NCBI GenBank assembly: GCA_041690535.1
Contig: JAWLHA010000021.1
Span: 1 to 64,000, forward strand
Direction: 5' to 3'
From: JAWLHA01 sp041690535
GTDB lineage: Bacteria; Pseudomonadota; Gammaproteobacteria; Thiohalomonadales; Thiohalomonadaceae
Length of the DNA: 64,000 nucleotides
Positions 52,836 to 61,419 of this stretch are shown in pieces. The notes under the pieces are model-generated. The model was not told the DNA's origin, ran no database searches, and saw only the letters and a list, made by a program, of their open reading frames with translations. The position numbers and the translations under genes are program-made. Each line of letters opens with the position of its first letter. The stretch's first letter is position 1.

Positions 52836-52968
52836 AGCCTGTCGTTGCAAGCTTCCGCCTAAACCGGGGTGATGGTACCATGCCGCCGCTTAGGCCTGAA
52901 TCATCACAAAAAAACAGGCCTACCCATGCCCTTGCAAGGGGGCCTATTACACACAGGAGCCTTAAAGG

Positions 52969-53283
52969 ATGAAGAAGATTCTGGTTGCGACCGCAGTTGG
53001 TGCTCTCATGGTGGCTTCCGGCCATGCCGCGGCAAGTGGTGAAGCGGTGTACAAGCAGGCCTGCTTTGCCTGCCACGCCTCCGGCGTTGCCGGTGCCCCC
53101 AAGGTGGGCGACAAGGCGAACTGGGCACCCCGCATCGCCCAGGGCATGGACACCCTGAACAAACATGCCATCGACGGCTATCAGGGCGCAGCGGGCGTGA
53201 TGCCTCCCAAGGGTGGTTTCTCGCACCTGAGCGACGAGCAGGTCCAGGCCGCTGTAGACTACATGGTCTCCGCCAGCAAGTAA
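52969..53283 (+). CDS. Cytochrome c5 family protein
   Basis: A periplasmic monohaem c-type cytochrome, 104 residues with a Sec signal (MKKILVATAVGALMVASGHA). The haem motif CFACH is at residues 32-36, and the distal methionine is probably in GVMPPKGGFSHLSDEQV. The G-G segment MPPKGGF and YMVSASK are typical of cytochrome c5/c555. It precedes cytochrome c4 by 41 bases; such pairs carry electrons from the bc1 complex to terminal oxidases. Confidence 0.92.
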   Translation: MKKILVATAVGALMVASGHAAASGEAVYKQACFACHASGVAGAPKVGDKANWAPRIAQGMDTLNKHAIDGYQGAAGVMPPKGGFSHLSDEQVQAAVDYMVSASK

Positions 53284-53324
53284 GGTGCTGCAGAGGCCTT
53301 AACCATAACTGAATCGGGGAAGTA

Positions 53325-53927
53325 ATGAAGAGACTAGCTATTGCAGCCTTGGTGACCCTCGGGGTCGTCAGCGCCGTCCACGCGGCGGGCGATGCCACCG
53401 CGGGCCAGAGCAAGGCGGTCACCTGTACCGCATGTCACGGTGCAGACGGGAACAGTATCACTCCCATTTGGCCAAAGCTCGCCGGCCAGCATGCAAGCTA
53501 CATCCAGAAGCAGCTGGCGGACTTCAAGTCCGGCGCCCGGAAGGATGCCACCATGATTGGGATGGTGGCGCCGCTGAGCGACCAGGACATGGCTGATCTT
53601 GCCGCCTACTACTCCACGCAGACCGTCGCCATCGGCTCTGCCGATACCGAACAGGCTGCGCTGGGGAAGAAGATCTACCACGGCGGCATCGCGGAGAAGG
53701 CGGTCCCGGCCTGCATGGCTTGCCACGGTCCGAACGGTGCGGGCAACCCTGGCGCCACGTTCCCTTCCCTGACCGGTCAGCACGTGGATTATGTGGTCAA
53801 GGCCATGTCGGAATTCCGTTCCGGCACCCGCGACAACGATCCCGCGCAGATGATGCGTGATCTTGCAGCCAAGATGAGCGACACCGAGATCAAGGCCGTC
53901 GCTGCCTACATCGCCGGCCTGCACTGA
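53325..53927 (+). CDS. Dihaem cytochrome c4
   Basis: A periplasmic dihaem cytochrome, 200 residues with a Sec signal (MKRLAIAALVTLGVVSAVHA). CTACH lies at 34-38 and CMACH at 130-134, in two similar halves (WPKLAGQHASYIQKQL and FPSLTGQHVDYVVKAM), the sign of the c4 internal duplication. The distal methionines are in ATMIGMVAPLS and QMMRDLAAKMS. It is likely an electron donor to a cbb3-type or other oxidase not encoded here. Confidence 0.95.
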   Translation: MKRLAIAALVTLGVVSAVHAAGDATAGQSKAVTCTACHGADGNSITPIWPKLAGQHASYIQKQLADFKSGARKDATMIGMVAPLSDQDMADLAAYYSTQTVAIGSADTEQAALGKKIYHGGIAEKAVPACMACHGPNGAGNPGATFPSLTGQHVDYVVKAMSEFRSGTRDNDPAQMMRDLAAKMSDTEIKAVAAYIAGLH

Positions 53928-53947
53928 TCACATGTCAAGAGGTTGGC

Positions 53948-53971
53948 AAAGGGTGGCCCCGGCCACCCTTT
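53948..53971. terminator. Hairpin after cytochrome c4
   Basis: AAAGGGTGGC, loop CCCG, GCCACCCTTT: a strong stem without a clean T-run, probably a terminator or processing site. Confidence 0.6.
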
Positions 53972-54063
53972 GTCGTCTCACCGGGCAGGTCGCTTCGACC
54001 CGCAACTTCCGCCCGGACTGATAATCAAAACAGACGTCTTTCTGCCCAGAGAGTGATGGTCCC

Positions 54064-56064
54064 TTGAGCGAGGATTCACGGCCGAAAGGGCGCAGCCGAA
54101 GCGCCATCCTGTTCGAATTCCTGGGGTCAATGAACCTCGCCATCACGCTGCTGGTGGCGATCGCCATCGCCTCGGTGATTGGCACGGTTCTGCAGCAGAA
54201 TCAGCCCTACACCAATTACATCTTCAAGTTCGGCCCCTTCTGGTTCGAGGTCTTCAAGGCCCTTGGACTCTACGATATCTACGGTTCGCCCTGGTTCATC
54301 CTGCTCCTTGGATTTCTGTTGGTCTCCACCTCCGTGTGCGTCTGGAGGCACACCCCCGCCATGGTGCGGGACATGCGGCAGTTCCGGCTGGATGTTCAGG
54401 AGAAGTCCCTGCGCGCATTCCACCTGCGGCAGGAGTGGGAGGCCGCTGCCCCACCCGACGAGGTCGCGGGCAAGGCCGAACGCGTCCTCTCCCTGCAGGG
54501 CTATCGGGTACGGCGCAAAGGCGAGGGGAGTCAGCTCACCCTGGCCGCGATGAAGGGCGCCAGCAGCCGACTTGGCTATCTCCTCTCCCACATCGCCATC
54601 GTGGTCATCTGCATCGGTGGGCTCATCGACGGCAATCTGCCTCTGCAGCTGGCGGAGTGGAGCGGCAAGCTGAAGGTGGAGACCCGCGATCTCCCGGTCT
54701 CCGAGGTGCCGCCGGCCAGTGTGCTGGGGGTGGACAACAGCTCCTTCCGCGGCAGCGTCACCATCCCCGAGGGGCAGCAGGCCGACTTCGTGTTCCTGGG
54801 GGTACGCGACGGCTATTTGGTTCAGCGTCTGCCCTTCAAAGTGGCCCTGGACGACTTCCGTATCGAGCACTACGCCAGTGGCCAGCCGAAGTCCTTCGAA
54901 AGCGACATTGTCATCCTCGATGATGAACTGGACGAACCGCTGCGCCGCACCATCCGGGTCAACCACCCATTGGTCTACAAGGGGTATGCCATCTACCAGG
55001 CCAGCTTCTCCGACGGTGGGTCGCGGCTGACGATGAAGGCATGGTCTCTGGACGCCCCGGAGCTGGCACCGGTGCCTGTGGACGGGGTCGTCAATGGCCG
55101 GGTTCAGATGGTCACCCCTCGGGGGGCGCGCACCATCGAGGTCGGCGACTTCAAGCTTTACAACATCTTCCCGGTGGAGGAAGGGGGCGCCACGCGCCAC
55201 CATAACTATGGTCCCAGCGTCACATTCAAGGTCCGCGACGAGGGGGGGCAGGCGCTGGAGTACGTCAACTACATGGTCCCGGTGACCCTGGACGGACGCG
55301 TTTTCTATTTGAGTGGTGTCCGTACCTCCCCTTCGGAGGATTTCCGCTACATCCACTTCCCCCTGGATGCCAAAGGGGGGCTGGAGCGGTTCATGCGCCT
55401 GAGGACCCTTGCGCTGGATGAACGGAAGGTGCGCGCCGCGGCGTTGGCCCAAGTGGGGAGCAACCTGGGCGAGGCCAGTGCCCAGGCCGAATCCATCGCC
55501 AATTCCATTGCCCGTCTGGTGCGCATGTTCAGCACCGAGGGGATCGAGGCGGTGGTGCGGCAGGCCGAGCAGAGCGTGGCGCCGGAGAAGCAGACGGAGG
55601 CGCTGGAGTCCTACATTCAGGTGATTCAGAGTGTTCTCGGTGCGCTGTATATCGAGGTGCTGGTTGAAGAGGGTAGACAGCCGGAGCAGGGGGTCGATGG
55701 CCAGGATGCGACCTTCTTCGACGATGCACTCAACGCCATCTCCCTGCTGGGTCCCTATGGCTCCCCGTTCTATCTGCAACTGACCGACTACGACCATGTG
55801 GAGGCCTCCGGGTTGCAGATCACCCGTTCCCCCGGCAAGGATGTCGTCTATTTGGGCTGCGTGATGCTCATGGCGGGGATTTTCTTCATGTTCTACATGC
55901 ATCATCGCCGCGTCTGGGTGAAGGTGGCCCCGGGCGGGGAGGGGGCCGCGGTGCTGGTTGCCGGGACCGGTCATCGTGATCGGCAGGACTTTTCCGAGGA
56001 ATTCGCTAAGATATGCTCCGGGCTACGGTCCGTCACTAACAGCAAATCAAGTACCGGAGACTAG
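54064..56064 (+). CDS. resB: Cytochrome c biogenesis protein ResB (Ccs1)
   Basis: System II haem lyase subunit that works with CcsB to attach haem to apocytochrome c in the periplasm. The product has 666 residues. Three membrane helices lie in the first 200 residues (NLAITLLVAIAIASVIGTVL; PWFILLLGFLLVSTSVCVW; YLLSHIAIVVICIGGLIDG), then a large periplasmic domain, and a fourth helix near the C-terminus (VYLGCVMLMAGIFFMFY). WRHTPAMVRDM follows helix 2. The start TTG is the furthest upstream in frame and is poorly supported by a ribosome binding site. It is followed two bases later by ccsB. Confidence 0.93.
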   Translation: MSEDSRPKGRSRSAILFEFLGSMNLAITLLVAIAIASVIGTVLQQNQPYTNYIFKFGPFWFEVFKALGLYDIYGSPWFILLLGFLLVSTSVCVWRHTPAMVRDMRQFRLDVQEKSLRAFHLRQEWEAAAPPDEVAGKAERVLSLQGYRVRRKGEGSQLTLAAMKGASSRLGYLLSHIAIVVICIGGLIDGNLPLQLAEWSGKLKVETRDLPVSEVPPASVLGVDNSSFRGSVTIPEGQQADFVFLGVRDGYLVQRLPFKVALDDFRIEHYASGQPKSFESDIVILDDELDEPLRRTIRVNHPLVYKGYAIYQASFSDGGSRLTMKAWSLDAPELAPVPVDGVVNGRVQMVTPRGARTIEVGDFKLYNIFPVEEGGATRHHNYGPSVTFKVRDEGGQALEYVNYMVPVTLDGRVFYLSGVRTSPSEDFRYIHFPLDAKGGLERFMRLRTLALDERKVRAAALAQVGSNLGEASAQAESIANSIARLVRMFSTEGIEAVVRQAEQSVAPEKQTEALESYIQVIQSVLGALYIEVLVEEGRQPEQGVDGQDATFFDDALNAISLLGPYGSPFYLQLTDYDHVEASGLQITRSPGKDVVYLGCVMLMAGIFFMFYMHHRRVWVKVAPGGEGAAVLVAGTGHRDRQDFSEEFAKICSGLRSVTNSKSSTGD

Positions 56065-56066
56065 CT

Positions 56067-57245
56067 ATGTCAGTGTCACAGGAGTACATGCAAGGGGCCC
56101 TTGAACGGCCCTCCCTCCTCAAGCGCCTCAGCGTCTTCGACTGGATCTGGGCGGTTCTCGTCGCGGTCGGGACGGTCTTTGCCTACAGTCGCTATGTCGC
56201 ACTCATGGACGGCTACGAGGTCGGGATCCTCTTTGGTACTGGCGCGAGCCTCATTGCCCTTGGTTGGGCGTGGAAGCCAGCCCGCGGGCTGAGTCTGGCC
56301 GTGGCCCTGTTGTCGCTCGCCGCCATCGGGCTCTACGGTAGCGAGCTGGCCCTGCGCGATACCAATTTCTTCCTCAAGTACCTGTTGAGCAGCCAGTCCG
56401 CGATCATGTGGATGAGCGCGCTCTATGTCATGGCCACGGCGGCCTACTACCTGGGGCTGTTCACCGGTTCGGAGTTTGTCAACAAGGTGGGGGGGGCCCT
56501 GGCGTGGTCAGGCACCACCATGGGCTGGGTTGGGCTCATGGTGCGCTGGCGCGAGTCCTACCTGTTGGGGGCGGACATCGGCCACATCCCGGTGAGCAAC
56601 CTCTATGAGGTGTTCATTCTGTTCGCCGTGATGACGGCGATGCTTTATCTCTTTTATGAACGCCGTTACAACAACCGGGCCATGGGGGCCTTCGTCCTTA
56701 CCGTGATCAGCGCCTCGGTGGCGTTCCTCCTCTGGTACACCTTCGAGCGCCAGGCCCATGAGATCCAGCCCCTGGTTCCGGCCCTGCAGTCCTACTGGAT
56801 GAAGATCCACGTCCCGGCCAACTTCGTGGGCTACGGGGCATTCGCCATCGCTGCCATGGTGGGGGTCGCCTATCTGCTGCTGGAGTGGCGCGCGCGGGTC
56901 AATCCCGGTGGGCTGCTGGCCGCCCGTCTGCCGAGCCTGGAGCAGCTGGATGATGTGATGTACAAATCCATCGCCCTGGGATTTGCCTTCTTCACCGTGG
57001 CCACCGTGCTGGGGGCGATGTGGGCGGCCGAGGCGTGGGGTGGCTACTGGTCCTGGGACCCCAAGGAGACCTGGGCCCTCATCGTGTGGCTCAACTATGC
57101 GGCGTGGTTGCACCTGCGTCTGACCAAGGGCTGGCGCGGCCGACCGCTGGCGTGGTGGGCCATCGTGGGGTTGTTCGTCACCCTGTTCGCCTTCGTCGGC
57201 GTGAACATGTTCCTCTCAGGGCTGCACTCCTACGGCCAGCTGTAA
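56067..57245 (+). CDS. ccsB: Cytochrome c biogenesis protein CcsB (CcsA family)
   Basis: Haem-handling membrane subunit of System II, 392 residues and about eight helices. The tryptophan-rich signature WGGYWSWDPKETWALIVWLNY is intact, along with histidine ligands in IHVPANFVGYG and the C-terminal GLHSYGQL. Together with ResB it would mature the cytochromes c4/c5 encoded just upstream. This is System II in place of the CcmA-H system used by enteric relatives. Confidence 0.95.
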   Translation: MSVSQEYMQGALERPSLLKRLSVFDWIWAVLVAVGTVFAYSRYVALMDGYEVGILFGTGASLIALGWAWKPARGLSLAVALLSLAAIGLYGSELALRDTNFFLKYLLSSQSAIMWMSALYVMATAAYYLGLFTGSEFVNKVGGALAWSGTTMGWVGLMVRWRESYLLGADIGHIPVSNLYEVFILFAVMTAMLYLFYERRYNNRAMGAFVLTVISASVAFLLWYTFERQAHEIQPLVPALQSYWMKIHVPANFVGYGAFAIAAMVGVAYLLLEWRARVNPGGLLAARLPSLEQLDDVMYKSIALGFAFFTVATVLGAMWAAEAWGGYWSWDPKETWALIVWLNYAAWLHLRLTKGWRGRPLAWWAIVGLFVTLFAFVGVNMFLSGLHSYGQL

Positions 57246-57264
57246 GGCCAAGCGCAGGGTACAG

Positions 57265-57294
57265 AGGCCCGCTCTTCCCCGGGAAGGCGGGCCT
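57265..57294. terminator. Hairpin after ccsB
   Basis: AGGCCCGC and GCGGGCCT form an 8 bp stem, with CTTCCC/GGGAAG inside. No T-run. Confidence 0.5.
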
Positions 57295-57330
57295 CCTCCG
57301 CAGCCAATCCACCGTGGCCCCAGTGGCCCC

Positions 57331-57361
57331 GTAGCCCGGATGCAGCGAAGCGGAATCCGGG
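57331..57361. repeat. REP-like palindrome GTAGCCCGGATGCAGCG type
   Basis: CCCGGAT and ATCCGGG flank GCAGCGAAGCGGA. It matches a common class of environmental proteobacterial intergenic palindromes and shares the GCAGCG core with others in the window. Confidence 0.65.
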
Positions 57362-57446
57362 CATTCTGCTTCGGGGAACGGACAATCGGAGGCATTTGCC
57401 CGCCCCGAAATGGGGAGACCCCTCGGGGACGCTCTCCTACTGTCGC

Positions 57447-57935
57447 CTACTTTTTCCCACCGTAGACATACCGCGAGAAGGTCGCCACATCCTGGCTGAC
57501 TCGCCGGAATAGCCGATCCAGGCTGATGATCACGTCTTCGAGCAGATTTACGGCAATAAAGGGATGCTCCACCCGCAAGCGCTGGTACATCGGCCGGCTG
57601 AGCCGCAGAAGGCGGGTGTTGGCCGAAGTGGCAATGAGGCGCACCGAACGGGGCTCGCGATCGAAGAACGACATCTCGCCGACGAGCTCCCCCTCCCGTG
57701 CCCGGCCGAGTTCGACAGTCTGGCCATCGGCCTCGTACAGCAGGGTGGCCTCGCCGGTGACCACAAAATAGAGCGCCTCGCCCACCTCCCCTATGTCCGC
57801 AATGATGGCATCCTTCTTGAACGTCACCTCATCCATGAACTCCACCAGCAGACCGATTTCGCGACGGGTCAGGGCTTCGCAGAGAAACTGCTGATTCAGA
57901 AAGTCGGTCAGGTCGATGTTCGGTTGTACACTCAT
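57447..57935 (-). CDS. Cyclic nucleotide-binding domain protein
   Basis: A 162-residue protein made of one cNMP-binding beta-roll with helices. Its signature is GEVGEALYFVVTGEATLLYE, then GELVGEMSFFDREPRSVRLIATS, which has the Gly-Glu and Arg positions that hold the phosphate of cAMP or cGMP. It has no DNA-binding helix-turn-helix, unlike CRP, so a stand-alone regulator or subunit is likely. Neighbours give no hint of a partner. Confidence 0.85.
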   Translation of the reverse strand: MSVQPNIDLTDFLNQQFLCEALTRREIGLLVEFMDEVTFKKDAIIADIGEVGEALYFVVTGEATLLYEADGQTVELGRAREGELVGEMSFFDREPRSVRLIATSANTRLLRLSRPMYQRLRVEHPFIAVNLLEDVIISLDRLFRRVSQDVATFSRYVYGGKK

Positions 57936-57999
57936 GGTCGGGCCCTCTCAGTTGTCGGCCATAGCATAGTGGAGAGCCCCTTCCCAGCAAAGGGCTCCA

Positions 58000-58019
58000 G
58001 GGTAAGTATGCGTTTACCC
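58000..58019. repeat. Short GTATGCGTT palindrome, copy 3
   Basis: GGGTAAGTATGCGTTTACCC, a near-perfect palindrome that matches the outer arms of the hairpins at 2794-2868 and 43091-43144 without the intervening loop. It lies next to a second small hairpin (57975-57996). Confidence 0.65.
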
Positions 58020-58113
58020 GGCCAAGGGCTCTAACTGCAATGTGAATCAACCTCCCTTGCGGTATAGTTGGGGCTCGTGCACGCCCATGGATAACAACGC
58101 ATTTGGAGGTTCG

Positions 58114-58746
58114 ATGAACGCGCGCAGGTTGATATTGGCCCTGGTCGCCTTGCTGCCCATGACCTTTTCCGCGGTGGCTGCGGATGCCTACCGGGTAGGG
58201 GAGGATTACGAGCGGGTCCGCCCCACAATCCCGGTGACCCAGGGGAAGATCGAGGTGACGGAGCTCTTCTGGTACGGCTGCCCTCACTGCTACTCCCTCG
58301 AACCCTACGTCGAAGAGTGGCTCAAGAACAAACCGGACGATGTGGAGTTCGTTCGCATTCCCGCCATTTTCACCAATCCCGGCTGGGAGCTGCACGCGCG
58401 CGCCTACTATGCGGCGGAAGTGCTGGGGGTGCTCGATAAGTTCCACACGCCGTTCTTCGATGCCATCCACGAGGACCTGCGCCCCATGAAGAGTGAATCG
58501 GAGATCCTGGCCTTCGTCGCGGACCGCGGAATCGACCGCGCCGCCTTCAAGGAGGCCATGGGCTCCTTCGCCGTGGCCGGCAAGGTGCGTCGCGCCGCCG
58601 ACTTGACCCGGCGCTACGGCATCGACGGTGTCCCGGCCCTGGCGGTCGGCGGGAAATACCGCACCGGCGGCAAACAGGCGAAGACCTACCATAATATGAT
58701 CCGCATCATCGATCATCTGGTCCAACAGGAGCGCGCCGCTCCCTAA
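58114..58746 (+). CDS. dsbA: Thiol:disulfide interchange protein DsbA
   Basis: Periplasmic disulfide oxidant, 210 residues with a signal peptide (MNARRLILALVALLPMTFSA). The active site is CPHC at 56-59 and the cis-proline is in GIDGVPALAVGG. The helical insert is normal. ATG 58114 follows TTTGGAGGTTCG, a good ribosome binding site. No DsbB gene is adjacent. It fits with the nearby cytochrome c genes, whose apoproteins need controlled cysteine redox state. Confidence 0.95.
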   Translation: MNARRLILALVALLPMTFSAVAADAYRVGEDYERVRPTIPVTQGKIEVTELFWYGCPHCYSLEPYVEEWLKNKPDDVEFVRIPAIFTNPGWELHARAYYAAEVLGVLDKFHTPFFDAIHEDLRPMKSESEILAFVADRGIDRAAFKEAMGSFAVAGKVRRAADLTRRYGIDGVPALAVGGKYRTGGKQAKTYHNMIRIIDHLVQQERAAP

Positions 58747-58759
58747 AGGTCTGCCTCTC

Positions 58760-60394
58760 ATGAAGACGGCCGAGCTGTTCGTCAGGTGTCTGGAGAACGA
58801 GGGCATCGAGTACATTTTCGGCATCCCCGGCGAGGAGAATCTCGACGTGATGGACGCCCTGGTGGACTCTGCCGTCACGTTCATCCCGGTGCGCCACGAG
58901 CAGGGGGCCGCCTTCATGGCGGATGTGTACGGCCGACTCACCGGCCGCGCCGGTGTCTGCCTCTCCACACTCGGGCCGGGGGCCACCAACCTCATCACCG
59001 GGGTGGCCGATGCCAACATGGATCACGCCCCCCTGGTGGCCATTGCAGGGCAGGCCGACACCACCCGGCTCCACAAGGAGTCGCACCAGGTGCTCGATTT
59101 AGAGCAGATGTTCGCCTCCATCACCAAATACTCCTCCCGGGTGGTCTCCCCCAGTGTGGTGACGGAGGTGGTGCGCAAGGCGTTCAAGCTGGCCCAGACG
59201 GAGAAGACGGGCGCGGCGTTCATCGAACTGCCGGAGAATATCGCCAAGCTGGAGGTGGATGACATCCCCCTGCCGGTGAAAAATCCGTTCCTCCCGGAAC
59301 CCTCCGCCGACCGCGTCGCCGCTGCCGCCGAGCTCATCTCCAACGCCCGGGAGCCCATGATCCTGGCCGGCAACGGAGTGGTGCGGGCCAAGGCATGGAG
59401 GCAGTTGGCCGACTTTGCCGCGCGGCTGAACATCCCGGTGGCCAACACTTTCATGGCCAAGGGGGTGGTCCCCTTTGCCAAGAACCCTTTGGCCCTGGGC
59501 AGCGCGGGGCTGCAGTCCAAGGATTACGTGAACTGCGGGTTCGACAGCGCGGATCTCATCATCTGCGTGGGCTATGACCTGGTGGAGTACCACCCTCACC
59601 TCTGGCACCCCACCCGGGACCGCACCCTCATCCACATCGACACCACCCCCGCCGAGGTGGACGCCAACTATTCGGTGGCCGTGGGAGTGGTGGGGGACAT
59701 CAAGCACAGCCTGATCCGCATCGGCGAGCTGGCGACTCCCCACCAGGGCCATCGGCTGCGCCCCCTGCGCAATGCGCTGGTGGAGGAGATGAGCGCCCAT
59801 GCCCACGATGAGTGTTTCCCGGTCAAACCGCAGAGGATCATTTGGGATCTGCGCACCGCCCTGGAGCTGGAGGACATCGTCATCTGCGACGTGGGCGCGC
59901 ACAAGCTGTGGATGGCCCGCATGTTCCGTTGCGAGTACCCCAACACCTGCATCATCTCCAACGGTTTTGCCGCCATGGGCATTGCCCTGCCGGGCGCCAT
60001 CGCTGCCAAGCTGGCCAACCCCAAACGCAAGGTGGTGGCCGTGACCGGCGATGCGGGGTTCCTGATGAATGTCCAGGAGCTGGAGACGGCGGTGCGCCTG
60101 GGGATCGCCCTGGTCGTGCTGGTGTGGAACGACAAGGGGTACGGGCTAATCAAATGGAAACAGATAAACCAGTTCGGTCGCCCTGCCCATGTGGACTTTG
60201 GCAATCCCGATTTTGTCACCCTGGCGGAGGCGTTTGGGGCGAAGGGGTACCGCATCGGAAGCGTTGCCGACCTGCTGCCCACCCTGAAGCAGGCACTCGA
60301 GAACGATGGGATCAGCGTCATTGACTGCCCGGTCGACTACGGGGAGAATCTTCGACTCACCGCCAAGTTGGGCGAGATGCTCTGCCCGGTGTGA
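58760..60394 (+). CDS. Acetolactate synthase-like thiamine diphosphate enzyme
   Basis: A 544-residue TPP-dependent enzyme of the acetolactate synthase family (catabolic AlsS-like). The activating Glu is in VRHEQGAAFMADVYGRL, the TPP motif is GDAGFLMNVQELETAVRLGI with the metal ligand Asn later in WNDKGYGLI, and STLGPGATNLITGVADA is typical of ALS. It has no neighbouring ilvN regulatory subunit, so an unregulated or catabolic enzyme is likely, but related carboligases cannot be excluded. Ends five bases before the next gene. Confidence 0.82.
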   Translation: MKTAELFVRCLENEGIEYIFGIPGEENLDVMDALVDSAVTFIPVRHEQGAAFMADVYGRLTGRAGVCLSTLGPGATNLITGVADANMDHAPLVAIAGQADTTRLHKESHQVLDLEQMFASITKYSSRVVSPSVVTEVVRKAFKLAQTEKTGAAFIELPENIAKLEVDDIPLPVKNPFLPEPSADRVAAAAELISNAREPMILAGNGVVRAKAWRQLADFAARLNIPVANTFMAKGVVPFAKNPLALGSAGLQSKDYVNCGFDSADLIICVGYDLVEYHPHLWHPTRDRTLIHIDTTPAEVDANYSVAVGVVGDIKHSLIRIGELATPHQGHRLRPLRNALVEEMSAHAHDECFPVKPQRIIWDLRTALELEDIVICDVGAHKLWMARMFRCEYPNTCIISNGFAAMGIALPGAIAAKLANPKRKVVAVTGDAGFLMNVQELETAVRLGIALVVLVWNDKGYGLIKWKQINQFGRPAHVDFGNPDFVTLAEAFGAKGYRIGSVADLLPTLKQALENDGISVIDCPVDYGENLRLTAKLGEMLCPV

Positions 60395-60398
60395 TGTC

Positions 60399-61205
60399 AT
60401 GGTGAGTACCCTGGCCAATCCGAGTATTGAACCGGCGGTTGTAGCCCGCAAACGCCTGCGCCTGTTGAGCTACAACATCCAGGTGGGCATCAACAGCACC
60501 CGTCCGCACCACTACTTCACCCGCAGTTGGCGCCACCTGCTGCCCCACCACACCCGCTTCGCCAATCTTGATCGCATCGCCCAGCTGCTGTGCGACTACG
60601 ACATCGTTGCCCTGCAGGAGCTGGATGCGGGCAGCCACCGCACCGGGTTCGTGGACCTGACCGAGTATCTGGCCCGCAGCGCCCAGTTTCCCTTCTGGTT
60701 TCACCAGCTCAACCGCGACATGGGGCTCATCGCCCAGCACGGCAACGGGCTGCTCAGCCGGGTCCGGCCGCTGGAGGTGGTGGAGCACAAGTTGCCGGGC
60801 GTCATCCCCGGCCGCGGAGGGTTGATGGCCCGTTTCGGCGATGCCGACAACCCGCTGGTCGTTATGCTGATCCATCTCGCGCTGAGCCGCCGGGCGCGCT
60901 TGCGCCAGCTCGACTATGTGGCAGAGGTAATCCAACAGTACGACCATGTGGTGCTCATGGGCGACATGAATTGCGAACCGGGCAGCCGTGAAATGGAGCT
61001 GCTGTTCCGGCGGACAGACCTGCACGAGCCCCTCGAAGAGCTCCATACCTTCCCCAGCTGGCGTCCCAACCGCAGCATCGATCACATCCTGGTGACCCCC
61101 TCCCTGGAGGTGGTGGGATGCCACGTTTTGAACCACGCCTTTTCCGATCACCTCCCCATCGCGATGGAGGTACTGCTGCCGGAGGAGGTTAGGCTGCCGG
61201 TTTAG
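60399..61205 (+). CDS. Endonuclease/exonuclease/phosphatase family protein
   Basis: A 268-residue member of the EEP (DNase I-like) superfamily. Seen: LLSYNIQVGINS, the metal ligand in VALQELDAGS, VVLMGDMNCEPGS and the catalytic SIDHILVTP plus HAFSDHLPIAMEV. No signal peptide or membrane segment. The members include AP endonucleases, phospholipases and phosphatases, so the substrate stays open. The gene begins four bases after the acetolactate synthase-like gene, with which it is probably co-transcribed. Confidence 0.83.
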   Translation: MVSTLANPSIEPAVVARKRLRLLSYNIQVGINSTRPHHYFTRSWRHLLPHHTRFANLDRIAQLLCDYDIVALQELDAGSHRTGFVDLTEYLARSAQFPFWFHQLNRDMGLIAQHGNGLLSRVRPLEVVEHKLPGVIPGRGGLMARFGDADNPLVVMLIHLALSRRARLRQLDYVAEVIQQYDHVVLMGDMNCEPGSREMELLFRRTDLHEPLEELHTFPSWRPNRSIDHILVTPSLEVVGCHVLNHAFSDHLPIAMEVLLPEEVRLPV

Positions 61206-61220
61206 CGCCGCACACGGGCG

Positions 61221-61356
61221 CGAGGGACGAGGTGCGAGGTTCGAGTTACGAGGGACTGAGTCGCTACGCGACGAATTCTTGATCGAAACACCTGTGCGCA
61301 GCGCCTCGTTCCCTCGAATCTCGTATCATCTCTCCACTCGTATCTGGTTACTCGCG
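61221..61356. repeat. Heptanucleotide inverted array, locus H9
   Basis: CGAGGGA, CGAGGTG, CGAGGTT, CGAGTTA, CGAGGGA run without a break at 61221-61255. They face CCTCGTT (61304-61310), CCTCGAA, TCTCGTA, TCATCTC (61312-61332) and ACTCGTA, TCTGGTT, ACTCGCG (61336-61356). The core is TCGCTACGCGACG and TGTGCGCAGCG, like locus H6. The clearest locus in the family. It lies between the EEP gene and the diguanylate cyclase gene. Confidence 0.8.
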
Positions 61357-61419
61357 ATCTCGCCCCCGCTTTTTTGTATGATCTCCCGAGCCCAGAGGGC
61401 CCAAGCCAAGGGAGGAGTG

